DNA from: Cantharellus purpuraceus
Taxonomy: Eukaryota; Basidiomycota; Agaricomycetes; Cantharellales; Hydnaceae
DNA length: 64,000 bases
Assembly (NCBI GenBank): GCA_025174535.1
Contig: JALBUN010000005.1
Coordinates: forward strand, 744,001-808,000
Reading direction: 5' to 3'
Position 1 is the stretch's first letter, and every line of letters starts with the position of its first letter. Below the pieces are notes generated by a model. The model worked only from the letters and a program-made list of their open reading frames with translations, was not told the DNA's origin and searched no databases. This document shows positions 43,864-55,898 of the stretch, piece by piece. Position numbers and translations under genes: made by a program.

Positions 43864-44093
43864 CCTTTCGCCTTATGTGAGTATGTCTGAGTCTGACAGG
43901 GATGGATGTCCAGGTTCCTATGGTGATGCTGATGCACCAATTTGGAACCAGAGACAGATGGGTGGAAACAGCAATTGTGGTCAGACAGACTAATGGAGAT
44001 GTGACAGTTTCCAAATGGAGTATAGATTTCATATGTGCAGGGATCTGGATAGATTGGACAGGGATCTGGGCATTAATGAACATAGTCATAACA
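43864..44093 (-). mobile_element. Partial family A LTR
   Basis: Minus-strand A LTR from its TGTTATGACTATG start (44093) to about mid-length. It is truncated at 43864 against the B LTR. Confidence 0.8.
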
Positions 44094-44238
44094 CTCTTTC
44101 TCACGCTTCTTCTGCTCCTCTTCCTCCTTCTTCTCTTCTCCTCCTCCTACCTCTTCCACTCCCTTCCTTTTTCCATCAGGTCAAGAGCAGAAATTGCTCT
44201 ATCTCAGCCATACTCATGTTTTGCAAAGGGCTTGACAT
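44094..44238 (-). pseudogene. 5' remnant of another antisense accessory gene
   Basis: On the minus strand it reads MSSPLQNMSMAEIEQFLLL from 44236-44238, then an early stop and a K/E/R/G-rich run. It clearly parallels the MSNPLASMSVAELEQLLLAR start of A1-A3. It is a diverged, fifth copy of the accessory gene, cut by the A LTR at 44093. Confidence 0.7.
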
Positions 44239-44330
44239 TGTAGCTGATGAGACACTGACAACCAGTGATGTGAATGGTGAGGATGAGCATATTTGGCAGA
44301 TGTCTTTAATCTTCAACCCATGTTGCCTCA

Positions 44331-44610
44331 AGATGACTATCAATTGTCTGATGCCAGTAATTGTGAGTGGTTTTCCTTTATAGTATCATGTCCAAAAAAT
44401 TATGATGTTATGTACAGGCATTGTGGTGTGCATAAGGAAAGGAAATATACAGGATTTCATATATGAAATTCTAGTGCCTTCCCAATGCCAATTAACCTAT
44501 TTTCTCTCAACATGATCATCCGTTGTCTGATCCCAGTAAATGAGTGTTGTTTGTCTTTGCAGTACCAATCATAACCAAAAAAATATGATGTATATATACA
44601 GGCATTATAC
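44331..44610. repeat. Diverged direct repeat overlapping the 3' end of the ZIP gene
   Basis: About 95 bp at 44331-44425 recurs at about 44505-44610. Shared words are TTGTCTGATSCCAGTAA, TATGATGT and ACAGGCATT. The second copy reaches the ZIP stop codon, so the repeat boundary marks the edge between the repeat nest and gene space. Confidence 0.55.
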
Positions 44611-46445
44611 ACAGGTCCTCAAATATGTATTTGTATATACAGCAACTTTCTTGAGTACGTCGTGAACTCTGGAATATTCCCTGGTATTCGTTGATTTATT
44701 CAAGACCATCTTCACAACCAGACCACGATTCAGCATCGGGAAAAGCAGGAGAGAGAGAGGAATCACCCACATGCTAACAACGCCCATAGCCACCGTACCC
44801 AAAATCAAACTCCCAAGCCCCAACGCCTGCTTCCATACGCTAAGCTGCCGCATCTCGGGATCCATCACGAAGTCCCCCGCAAGCATCTCCACGGCCGCAG
44901 CATAGATTAGCATCCCCGCGCTCAAAGCGCACAGTAGGCCTTGCGTCAGCAACGATGTCTGGAGTTCCATCGATCCGCATACCACTGTGTTGACATCATG
45001 CTGTAGCGGCTGAACGAGGAAGTCGGGCAAGCTGAAGGTTTTGGCTGGTGAGGGGAGAAATACGAGGCCGAGGACTACGCCAACAGGCGCAGTGATGGCG
45101 AACAAGATACATAGGATAACAGGTAATATTCTCTTTGCGCGAGATCCGGAGGGTAAGGTGGATATACGGATGCCGAGTGACAGCCCCTCAAAGAGTTGGT
45201 GAAATACAAGCGCGGTTAATAGTGTGGCTGTCGGTCATCAATTATGACGGTCCATGTCTGAAAACTAGTATAGCTGAATAAGAGAAAACATACTGAAGTT
45301 GGCACCATCAGTGATGGACAGCGTGAGTCCGACGATTATCGAATGCAACATGATACCCAGTTGTAAGATCTGCCATTCCTCAGATTGAGAATCTTGACAA
45401 CTGTTTCCGTATCGAAATACATACCAAAATGCTGATAATCCTTGCCTTTCGGGGGGATTCGTGGGCAGCATCTGGACCATGCTCATGTGGATTTACGAGT
45501 AGGTCTGCGTCATCTGCTTCATCATTTGGAAGATGCATCGATGATATGCGATGACGGGGCTCTAAACGCGGCCCCGCTCGATGCTGATGGGCGCTCGGAG
45601 ACTCATGTCTAGAGCAAATGAATGAAATTTCAAAAAGGTCGTTGGATGACAACAGACCTGTGATGTCCAATAAACGACGAACGTCGACTCGGAGACAGTG
45701 GCGGATCCATGCGTGACGGGCGATGGTGATGACCCCCGGGAATATTGGGTTCATCAGATATAGGGACACGCGCGTCATCTAGCTGCTCGACGGCGGGTAA
45801 CGACTCGAATATTGGGTCATCGCGGTAAGGGGGAAAATGTGAATGGTAGTGCTCGATACTCGACCGGGATCTGCTATGACTGTGCGCGGCGGGTGATGGA
45901 GACATACGCTCCACGACAGCGGTGGAAATATCTGGCATGGCGGATAAGGATGGAAGGGATGGATATATAGAAGAGGAGGCGTACACTCAACAAGGAAAAT
46001 GGCTATGAATGAGGATAGCCTACAGAGTCCAACTATCAGTGATCAGTGTTTCGATATGTAGTAAGCATACACTATGGCGCCGGACCAATCCTTCCACTGG
46101 CCACCGAGACAAGGGCTGTTCAGACTCTCGAATCCCTCCTGCATGAGGTGAATAAATGCTGTTGAAAGAATCACCCCTACAGCGTCGTGCTCAAGATACA
46201 CGATCACAATATATGCTAGTCACAACCCTACCAGTCCCAAAATGTTTCCCAATAAAAAAAACAAGCTCTGGCGGCCCTATCCGCGGAACACGCTTTGCAA
46301 AAGACGGAAACGACGACGCTACCGCCGACACTAAAAGGATAATGCCCGCCCCGCCCAGTCGCCATGCAAGCGTTATTTCCAAGTCACCAGACCCACGAGA
46401 GTCTCTAGAGGTCGCGCACTGCAACGACTCCGAGGCGACTCTCAT
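44605..46445 (-). CDS. ZIP-family zinc/iron transporter
   Basis: Seven exons on the minus strand: 46445-46232, 46176-46071, 46019-45985, 45931-45658, 45608-45425, 45378-45294, 45227-44605. Introns are 46-66 bp, GT..AG. The joined frame is 506 aa. It is a polytopic membrane protein that moves divalent metal into the cytosol. TM I is R-L-G-G-A-G-I-I-L-L-V-S; TM II F-G-T-G-V-I-L-S-T-A-F-I-H-L-M; TM III S-F-I-A-I-F-L-V-E-Y-I-S. A His-rich loop (about residues 125-268) has HSHSRSRSS, E-H-Y-H-S-H, G-G-H-H-H and H-Q-H. TM IV/V carry the family signature: LGIMLHSIIVGLTLS and ALVFHQLFEGLSLGIRI, whose His residues line the metal path. Later segments follow to V-A-M-G-V-V-S-M-W. The last 50 residues are atypical; an extra intron there (GTGATT..ACCAG, about 44680-44750) is possible. 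The start is the ATG before TM I. Confidence 0.88.
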
Positions 46446-46649
46446 GTTGGTGCCTCAGAAAATGGATTTGTTTGGATAAAGGTTAAGGGCAAGAAGCGCA
46501 GGTGGCGGTCCAATGCCTCCGGTTGTACCCTCGCAGTCATGGGATTCGTGGGAAGGAAGATTACTTCAGCAAGCGACTTGAATAGATGCCTCACTTTCCA
46601 TGTTCTCTGTGCGCTTGCGTACAACTTGTTGCCCTATTGAGCTTTTCAA

Positions 46650-49600
46650 GGGAGAGTAATATACATCTATTAACGGAGCTTCGGGAACAGTGGCCATTTC
46701 GACGCCACATTTAATCGGTCACCTAAGGACACCGTGGCGGCACCTTCAAATTTATTTCAAGTCTATTTAATAGGTGTTTTCGTCTTTTTTTGGTTTTACA
46801 CAGGCATGCCGCTACAGAGTACAGACTGCGAGCCACGAGATCCAGGTAACATTAGCAATATTAGGGCGTATATGGAACCAGCTTAAGCTGAAAATCCAGC
46901 TTTTTGACGCTCTATCATAGTCTCAACTTAAGCCGACGTTAGTCCAAAGTGGAGCAACGGTCCAGGCCTGGATAGACAGCTTGTCAGACCGCCGAAAGCA
47001 AGCCGAACAGCGTGGCACCCCTTTGTACGATGGACAACCATGGCCAGTTTGTCATGAAGCCCTCCTTGTTCCTGGCCACTATTGCTGTGCCTCCCAAACT
47101 GACAGACACTGAAGTCCAACACGCTGCCAAGTCAGTCGTCACTGGCGGACTTTGGAGTTACATAATAGCATTAGTAATCAGCAAGAAGCTTTCAGGCTTC
47201 CCACACAACCTCACAGCGTCGTTGTTTACGCCGTACACTACCTGTAGAAGAGAAAGTACGCTTACTATATATATATAGTGCGCTCGCTATTAGTCAGCAC
47301 GTGTATAGTTCCTCTCTGGTCGCGTGCAATAGAGTTAGTTTTTTATCCTCGACCGTCGTGTAAAGTTGCTGTTCAACACTACCCTCACAATACACTTGTA
47401 AAATGTATTTCTCGGGCAAGTTGCTACCTGAATTCTGTCGCAAACCACCTCCCTGGTGGTCAGAATCATCTGCTCTGTGCCTGAGCACCTTCATCGTTTA
47501 TGATAGATTCACATCGGCATGGTAGCGAGCTTTGACATTCTTTTTGAACGGAGCTTCAAAGCGGCATGTATGGAGCAACTGTAGAGCTTCACCGGAGCCT
47601 TGCGAATGCTCCACTGTAGCTTTTCCTACGGCTATTATAGCTAGCAAAACTCAGCTCAAGCTGGTTCGCCCTATTGTTGAACTGCAATCTTTCAAGGCGG
47701 CGAGTATTCCTCCAGGATGTTTAGATATGCCTTTCACCCGTTTCCCAATAGGAGTCCGTTGCACCCGTGAAAACCGCACTTCTCCAAGAGCAAGCAGACT
47801 TCTACTCTTCGGACCCTTCGGGCTGGAACCTACCAGCCATCTTACCACTTAAAACTCTCACAGATATTATGCCCGGATACTAAGTGGTGTAGTCACACAA
47901 CGAACAACCGAAACGCTGCCATGCTGCCTCTCCGATGACGGTCTCTACGTAATGTGAAAAGCCAACTTACCAAAATGACCAAGTGTGGAGCAAGGGAAGA
48001 GCTGTCAAGCATCTGTTTGTGCCCAGCGTAGCTACCTTGACCAAGGACCCTACTACCGGGACGAGTCGTGTTTATGTCGCCCAAATTATTTTCGGACACC
48101 GAATACAGCGGAGACTGGAATGCTTCTCTTACTACTCGCTGCAGCACATCAGTGTAATTTTCCCATCCCCAAAGCTGTGTCTCCTCCTGGATTTCCCCTA
48201 ACACACACTTACACACACTCACCCACAAGAGCAGGACGATCTCTCCTTTCCCCATCAGCCTGCTAGTGGTCATATATTCACCAGCCCCTCCCTCCCTCAC
48301 TGGCACACACACTCACTGCTCACCATATGGCACTGATGACACTGAAGAGCTCCTCCCCCCCCCCTTCACCGATTATTCCTTGAGGGGAAAGAAGCAACAC
48401 TCCAGCTCTTGAGCCAGTATCAATAAGAGTCTGGCCTTGGGCGCTGCAAGAAGTCGCGAACACCTCGATGGATCCATAGAGCGTCCTCGTGGTTTTTTGC
48501 AGATAAAATAGCACTCTATGGGTTTGGCGGTAGAAGCTTGGCAAGTCAGAAAGTGGACAACTTGAAGTCTGGGCATCAGAGCGATCCAATCTAACATGGA
48601 ATGTTCTGGGATATATTACATGGAGTTTGTACCGGGTCAGTATCAATCCAATTTTGAAAAAAAAACACGGCACCGAGTCGCCTACAGTCTAGATTTGTCA
48701 ATATCAATATCAATGGACATTCCGGTGCTGAGAGCCGCCTATCCAGCCAAGCAAGTGATAGGGGCCCAATTTCTATGGCCACGTCTCAGTATAGTTCACC
48801 TGACCGCGAGTTAGTTGGTGTGATCGGGGAGTGAAATTTTGAAATGCAGAGAGTCTGATGACCTTTGATGTAAGGTACAGGATGAACAAAGTCAAAGTCA
48901 AATCCGTCTGATGCTATAAAACCGAGAATCTGGTTTCCCCCGCAGCCGCTTGCTGATCGATCGTCAACACCAACGTGTGTCCAGAAATGTCACCTCGTAC
49001 CAATCACCTTATTACGTAACTGGAAAATTGGATTTCATGCGGAGCTGTCTGGCTTATCACCGGTTGATGCCGTCCAGCGGTCTCCGTTCTGGATTTGCTC
49101 GCATTTACTATGAACTACCCACCGTTTTGGAAAAAACAATTGCGGCACAAACGACAAAAGAGAAGTCGCTTTTTATTTAGCTCTGTGTCAGGAGAAGGTA
49201 CCTTGGCATTGCTACGTTGTCCGGAACATCGCTTCGTAGACACCCGCATCCGTGTGCTCAGTCGGTCCCGACTTGTGGCTGTGAGGATGCGGCCAGTCAA
49301 CACAACGTACCATTATCCCCTAGTATTCACACGTGGCGCACTATGATTGCTGTTTGTCCAAGACATGCGGATTCCCCCTCTCTCTCTAAACTATATCTAG
49401 TATATCAACCATGGTGATATGGCCTCCTCTGCTCGCTGTCTGCCTCGGTACATTGTATCTGTATTTGCCAAGGCGGCACTTGACTGACATTATTGAGCCC
49501 TAAAGCCAAACGCCGAGTCAGCTTATAAGAGACTTCTCCATCAGTGCTGTACATTCAATATAGGTACCTGTGTCAAGCATTCGTCGACGTAAAGGGTACC

Positions 49601-50100
49601 TTCTCAAGGATCCCAAGGCGACCCTTGGCTGAGGATATTTAAAGCTAAAATAAAGTGCCAAGGTGAATGTTGTACATCAGAACGCACGTTCAAGATAGCT
49701 AGCCATGTCAGGGCTTCGTCTACGTAACAGGTGCGCTTCTCGTGTATTGTCTCCCAGTCGATCAGCGAAGATTTATTGATGTGATTGCCTCCGCCTGAGT
49801 CGTATCGTCTACACCTTAAGGTTATCGCGAAAAATGGCTCTGACTAGTTTTTGTTTAGTTCCACTTGAAAAGAGACGACTTTATGGAGGCACTCTGCGAG
49901 TTCGACGCTCCACAATACCAGTTTTTGTCCCCTTTGTCATAAGCGGACGTCAGCTTCGGGACCGAGCCTTGGTTCGACCTGTCACTCAAGGGTTCTCATG
50001 GAGGTGTTCCTGCTAACTGTGCATCGTGCTTGTCATGGCATACTCGTGTGCCTTGAACCTGTACTGTCCCCATTAAGCTAGGCATGATCCATGACCCATG
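46650..50100. other. Intergenic, no supported gene
   Basis: Only short open frames without recognisable motifs. Includes a C-run at about 48355-48364 and AC-rich low complexity at 48200-48320. No repeat shared with the nest was noticed. Confidence 0.6.
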
Positions 50101-50114
50101 ACCCTCCCTCGCTG

Positions 50115-50123
50115 TATAAAAGG
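50115..50123 (+). promoter_or_regulatory. TATA box of the hydrophobin gene
   Basis: TATAAAAGG, about 95 bp before the ATG, giving a 5' leader of about 70 nt. Confidence 0.7.
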
Positions 50124-50217
50124 CCTCACAAAGAACGTCCTTTGCTTCAGCTCAACAAACACCGTTGATCTACCCCCAGCGTTTTCTGCTTCACCAGCTA
50201 CATTCAAACATTCAAAA

Positions 50218-50805
50218 ATGTTCTCCAAGATTCTTGCATTCTTCTACGTCCTCGCTCTCTCCAGCGTTTTCGTCTCTGCCACCGCGTCTTGCACTACGAC
50301 TACCGTCACGGCCGCACCTACTGCCACCAGTGTCTCCCAATGCAACACTAGTGGTGCAGGTAGGCACTTCGCTGACTGACAAGATATCAGCAACAATGCT
50401 AACGTCTGAATATTTCTTTCGTACCTCCCTAGGTCCCGCGCAGTGCTGCGTATTGACCGAGACCGCCAGCACCTACGGGACGACCTTGCTTGGCCTGCTC
50501 GGGATTACTGTATTGAACCCCAGCACGATCCTTGTTGGTCTGGGTTGCACGCCTATCCTGGCGTGCGTAAACTTCTATTACCCTGCTACCACCAGGTGTT
50601 TCACGTTTGACTTACATACATGATATGAATATAGCACCTCCCCTATTTGCCTCACGCAGAAAGCTTGCTGCACTGACAACGACTTCACTGGAATAGTAAG
50701 TACCATACCTGCTAGCGCTTTCCCTTTCTTTGCTCTCTGCTAGGTGTTCTTGACCTGACTGCTGCTGCTTAGGTCAATGTTGGGTGCAACAACCTCGCAC
50801 TCTAG
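50218..50805 (+). CDS. Class I hydrophobin
   Basis: Four exons: 50218-50359, 50433-50562, 50635-50695, 50773-50805; introns of 73, 72 and 77 bp. The joined product is 121 aa and should be secreted to coat hyphae or spores with an amphipathic layer. Signal peptide MFSKILAFFYVLALSSVFVS, then a T/A/S-rich stretch. The eight cysteines follow the hydrophobin order: C, CC (Q-C-N-T-S-G-A-G-P-A-Q-C-C), C (V-G-L-G-C-T-P-I), C (S-P-I-C), CC (K-A-C-C), C (V-N-V-G-C-N-N-L). Nine residues between Cys1 and Cys2 is slightly longer than usual. The long hydrophobic stretch between Cys3 and Cys4 (L-L-G-L-L-G-I-T-V) fits class I. The strong TATA box suggests high expression. The second donor is GTGCGT, chosen because it restores frame to Cys5. 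Confidence 0.92.
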
Positions 50806-50829
50806 GCGGACGGCTTCAGGGCCGCTGGC

Positions 50830-52300
50830 TAACCCGTCATGATAGGGGAACGACAAATGGTTTCGCTCTTTAACTTTTTTTGTGATACTACTATGGCGCA
50901 GCTTTCTTCCTTTCCTTCTATCTAGCTTGCGTTCCCGGGCCTACGTGGCCCATTTGACTATGAAATACACTGTGGTGGTTTGATATGGAAAGGTGTCGAT
51001 GAACGTAAGAGCGAAGCCTTCTGTGAAAGCGAGTCTTCAATGAAATACCACAATACTGGCTCATTACCGTGGTCCCTGCTCGGAGCCGTCGGGCCACCGG
51101 CACCCTCGCTTATCCTGCTTATGACGGTACGTGCTTCATCAATCATGCTTGACCTGGTGTCATAGTGATTCTGTGATCACTGGCGAACATTATTCTCACG
51201 TGACTGTCAGTTTGATACCTCATACTCGACTCTTTTTATGGCTAGTCGTGTCCACGAAAAGCTTCCTTGTCCTTTGAGACTCGAGCCAAGTCTGCTTAAT
51301 GCAGAACGTCTACTCCGTCGATCATTCCACATTCAATATTCTTTGCTGTCTATCTGCAGCTTATCTGTAGCGTATCTATTCGCATATCGCTATGTTTAAG
51401 TGAATACGGAACGTCCAACATGATCGACGGGCGCTATAGCACAGTTGCAGACAGGTACGATTGCTGTATAGGCTGTACGATTCCGCTGTTCACTAGAGAA
51501 GGATGTATAAGTTGACCTAAGATTGGTGGGTTGAATGATTGTTATTTTGTGTTTTCTACCTTGGACACTGGGTTGTATTGAATTTCTCCTGTTACCAATG
51601 TAGGTCCAATGCCCCTCGATTTCCCACGAAAATTACGTAATACAAATATGCAAAGTTTTTAGCCATTGAATCAAAAGAGTATGTAGCGGTCAATCCCAAT
51701 GCAAAGGTGCTCACTGGCCAATTTCCTGATAGTCAAACCGCTTTCTGAAGAGCCGCTCGCAGGCGAGGAAGCTGACAGTCTCCTAGTATAGTATGAATGT
51801 TGTTTGGATGGAACACTACTGCTCCAGGGAAGCACTCCCATTGCAATTTTCAACATTTCATAAAATATTATTAAGATTGGACACTACAGTAGTTGCAAGT
51901 TCGGCTGGCATTGGAGGTAGGATAATGTTGATCAATGCTGACTAGGACAAATTGTCCTCCAACTCGCCATGTGCAGATTATTAAGAATACTTGGATATGA
52001 AGAAGCTCTAAGACATATTCCTTGCCACGGGTTTTGGGCAGAGGTGTCAATATTCGAGATCGCGCGTTGTCAATCAGCACACTTCCGAGTCGGTCCGGAT
52101 CCCATGTACGCCAAGCAGTACGGTACAGCATGAAACGATTCAAGGCTCCAGGTAGATCCTTGGAGACCAGCTTCGTGAAGCTAGTAATACACGATAGCCT
52201 ATTCCCTACTCTGCGCACCGAGAACTCTTCCAAGACCTTTTCTTAATCCATTTCTCCTCAAAGCCAACTTTCCCCGAATGCGAACACTCCACGATCATAA
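50830..52300. other. Intergenic, no supported gene
   Basis: Only frames under about 120 residues, without motifs. The first part is probably the hydrophobin 3' untranslated region. Confidence 0.55.
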
Positions 52301-52304
52301 GGAA

Positions 52305-53040
52305 TCATTTCCCTGCCGCCGTCTTCGCTCCCTTGTCCGCACGTTCCCCCCCAAATATGTTTTGGTGTGAAGGCGTCCAGATAATCTCCAGCTGTATAGC
52401 TCTATGTCTCATTCTTTCTAGATGCTGAAGGACCATCTGCTCCCAATAACTTCCATGTCCACCCTCTCTGCACCGCCTTTTGACCGCTGAAATCGCACCT
52501 TGGTTGTCCGCACAAAGCACTACATCATCCTGTATGCCTTTTTCTTGTCCAACCAACTCCAAAGCAAGATATATACCCGCCAACTCAGCTTCGTAAGAGG
52601 TATGGTCCTCTGGTGCTCCCAGTCGCATCATAGCCATCCTTTTTTCTCGTCCATTTTCAAATAACACTGCCGCAGCCCCGACCCCTCTAGGCATACGGGA
52701 GCCATCAGAGTAGACTTTGTATTTTGCTTTCCGCCGCGCTTCCTCTATCTTGGCCTTTTCTTTGCTATCTGCAAAAGGTGGGAAGATGGGTGTCAATACG
52801 CGCTTCTGTCGGGTATGTGTATTCTCTTCTTTCGTGAGACAACTTTGGAAACATGCACACCCCGTGCGGTAAAGGACTGGAACCTTTTATCTCTGCCTTC
52901 TGGGCATGTTTGGGAACGGAATGGGTTTCAGGGAGAGTCGAAGCGAGGCGAAGAGTCCCTCTGCTAATGGCGTTCCTGACGAATATCTGGGACAAAAAGT
53001 TAGCATTCAAGGTAGGAAGGGCAGGTAGAAGTGCGCATTG
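52305..53040 (-). pseudogene. Non-LTR retrotransposon (LINE) RNase H remnant
   Basis: Minus strand. The upstream part reads V-R-N-A-I-S-R-G-T-L-R-L-A-S-T-L-P-E-T-H, a linker typical before RNase H in Tad/I-like LINEs. After a frameshift near 52790 comes an RNase H fold: Y-S-D-G-S-R (Asp), S-Y-E-A-E-L-A-G-I (Glu), C-A-D-N-Q-G-A-I (Asp), W-T-P-S-H, E-R-A-D-K-G-A-K (Asp), so all four catalytic acids are visible. Reverse transcriptase and the 5' end are missing. It is separate from the LTR nest. The alternative, a host RNase H-like gene, is less likely because of the frameshift and missing start. Confidence 0.8.
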
Positions 53041-53049
53041 TGGAGGTCA

Positions 53050-53950
53050 ATTGCCTTGTTATTGCCATTCCGCCAACTTTCATTAATTCCAGTACCGAGC
53101 CTGGAACGCTGTTTTGTAGAGTTCCCCTGTTACTTGTCTTATCTCTTCTCCTTTTTTAACCACCCGCCACTTTACATCAGCACTTTACGAGGCAAGTGCT
53201 TCGATGTAGTATTTGAACGAACTTTCAGCAGTGACTCGGATAGTTCCAGCAGGATCCGTAATTGGTCAGACAATTACGTTGAATGATTGAGTCGTAATAA
53301 CTGCGTGCACTTAGGTATGTTTATCGGCGTGCTGGTGCTGTTTCATGGATTATATTTTCTTCCCATGACCCTGATGAGTTGGGTTAAAGGAGTTGCACAC
53401 GAACTTTGTTGTGGGACGAACTGGCGCCCATGATGACAGCTACTGTAAGCCTGTCGTTATCTAGACAGCATACTCGTGATTTCCCGTCCGCAATATTTTT
53501 TCTCTAGCACTTTGCTCAAGGCCATGTGCTCTCGTCGTGAATAAACTCGACATCCACTCTGCATAATAGGGGGTTAGCACGGATATTGGCTTAGACAGGG
53601 ATAAATTGTTTCCCGACCCCCAAAATTCTTTCACTTCCCTGAAAACTTGTTGTGTTGCAGCTGGCATTCCGTAATGCCAATTCTAGCCGTGGCTCATTTG
53701 GTTGGGTGCTGAAGCTGAGTCGCGATCTTTGGGAATGGATGTGGCGCCATGTATACAGTGCACGACGCACGACACATACATACATTTACATCATCTCGAT
53801 TGGATCTGACACAAGCTCAAAGCCAGTCCATTTTATCCGCGCCGGCGAGTGCAACTTTGAATTCATTTCCAAGCCGCTCTAGCGCGTCCATCTCAATCCC
53901 TGCATGTGATGTCCAAGTCCTTACAGAACACCCACAACGCAAGTTCACAC
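53050..53950. other. Intergenic, no supported gene
   Basis: No motif-bearing frame; probably includes the 3' flank of the UNC93-like gene. Confidence 0.5.
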
Positions 53951-53958
53951 GATCCATC

Positions 53959-55898
53959 TCACCCGGAGCTCTGTTTATTTACCTCTTGCTTTGTCTCGGG
54001 GTCCATACCGGCTGTCGTCTCAATTCTGTCTGCTCTGAGGTCGTCTACAAAAACGGTCTGCTTGGAATATGAGATAGCCTGTTATAAGAAAACATGCGCA
54101 AGTACTCACGTGCTCGTCGTAATTCGTCTCCTTAATGGTGCGAACAACCAGAAACGCCATTGGTAAAGAGACGAGCAACATGATCCAGCCCGCAAGCTGG
54201 AGGATGACATGAGGTTGAGCGGAAAAAATGATGGTGGAGATTACCAGCTCATTTAGGAAAGGTGTTGCAACGGCATCTATACCAAAACTTCCGGCACTAC
54301 CCTGGGATGGCAATTAATCGTTCCAAGTTTTGAATATAATCAACTCACGGCACTTTGAATAGCTTTGGAAAACCCAGCAAACCGTGCCAGCGTGAACGGG
54401 TCATTGGTGAGCGCAGACCTGTAAAATCGAGACGTGACGAGTACATGATTGTAGAGTGAAATCGTCATACATGATCCAGTAGGTGAGTGCCTGAAAACAT
54501 GAATCGGTAAAGTAGACTATCCGGAGGTTATTACCGAGAAGGGGCATTTTCAAATTGAAGAATGCCATTCACCGAAGAAAAACAGAAGCGCCTTCGCAGG
54601 GTAATGCTCACTCTTGTAGTTGATGAGATTTTCAGGCCCAAGATCCGCGCGCGTGAACGTGAGCTACACATGTGTGAACAGTTCATACGTTGCACCCTGT
54701 CGGCGGACAAACCTGCCATAAAAGCGCACACGTGCGGGTGGCAATTATCAATATGAAGGCGACTGCCAGACCCATGTATCCACGCGTGCGGCGGCCGAAA
54801 TACTTGCTGTCGAGAACGAGGTAGCCGAACATGATGGCACCAATAATGGCACCTGCGCTTGAGAGGGTGCTATTGAGAGCGCGAGTAGGACCGTCGAACC
54901 TTGCAGAATTGATGGCACCCTGGTAGGCATAGAAAAAGCTAGAGGAGAAGAACATGGGAAGAAGGGCTGTGGAGAGTTAGGGAGCCGCATAATAAGGGTG
55001 AGGGTACGAACCAAGCATACGCCAGTCTACAAATAAACGAAGGATTCCAAAGACTTCTTGTTTGACTGTGGCCTTGGCTTGTAACTTAACGAGGGTACCA
55101 TCTGCACGGATGACACGGTTTGGGCCAAGGACGAGGAAAGAAGAGCCAATTCCAATAAAGGTTATCGCGAGGAACGCCTGAAATCCAATGAGTGATGTAG
55201 TCGGCATACGATAATCATGGTAATTACCATGTACGTTGATGTCGAGACAGCCAGGATCTTTCCGCTTCGGATATTGATTGCGAGAGCAATGACGGAGCCG
55301 GTGAAAGTGCCGAATTGGAGTATTGCCCAAAATATAGAAAATGCTTTGCCCTTGTCCTTTTCAAGCGGGTAGCTCATCATGATTTCGCCTTGAGCAGACC
55401 AGAGAAATGCGGCAGAAATACCAAGGAGAGCGCCTGCCAGAATAAGAAACCAATCCGTACCTCGGGTTTGGTGGCTTGGGAAGGTGAACAAGAAGAGGAA
55501 AGACGTGGTGCTGCTAAACGCACCACCAGAGCGCACCAATATAGAGTGCATAGCCAAGAGTGCCGAGGAAGAGAGTCAATGGCGGACCAAAAACTGAAAA
55601 GGTTATTGGCGTATGCGTGCAAATAGAATGTATAACACACTGTTACATATACCACCACTAATGACGCCAGTCAACGAGAAAAAGCCATACAGGGTGCCAT
55701 TAGCAATGTCCACAAGAGAGACATCTTGGATTCCACCAGCGCCAAGATTAGTGAGGGCGCTGAACAAGCCTGGTGTACAGAAGCATGTAAAGCCAACTAA
55801 TATCACTTGGAATGTTGGCGTTCTAGAGACAGTGGGGTTAGAATAACGTTGATGATACAGACGATTCAAACTCACGTATACCATGGTGGTACCTTCAT
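53959..55898 (-). CDS. UNC93-like major-facilitator membrane protein, copy 1
   Basis: Twelve exons on the minus strand: 55898-55876, 55822-55641, 55593-55524, 55474-55228, 55177-55012, 54966-54713, 54663-54573, 54516-54471, 54418-54349, 54301-54245, 54196-54110, 54057-53959; introns 45-56 bp. The joined frame is 463 aa. It is a multi-spanning membrane protein of the UNC93/DUF895 type. Landmarks: MKVPPWYTTPTFQVILVGF, F-T-C-F-C-T-P-G-L-F, NLGAGG, Y-P-L-E-K-D-K-G-K-A-F between membrane segments, VLGPNRVIRADGTLV, F-F-Y-A-Y-Q-G-A-I-N, V-L-D-S-K-Y-F, A-T-P-F-L-N-E-L, and a final segment before R-T-I-K-E-T-N-Y-D-E. The substrate is unknown; some fungal members are annotated as putative ion or metabolite transporters. 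Exon lengths match the copy at 58173 except in the first, seventh, eleventh and last exons. Confidence 0.88.

Noticed and set aside
52305..53040. Cellular RNase H gene
   Set aside because: The upstream linker is typical of LINE pol, a frameshift is present and no start or N-terminal hybrid-binding domain is seen.
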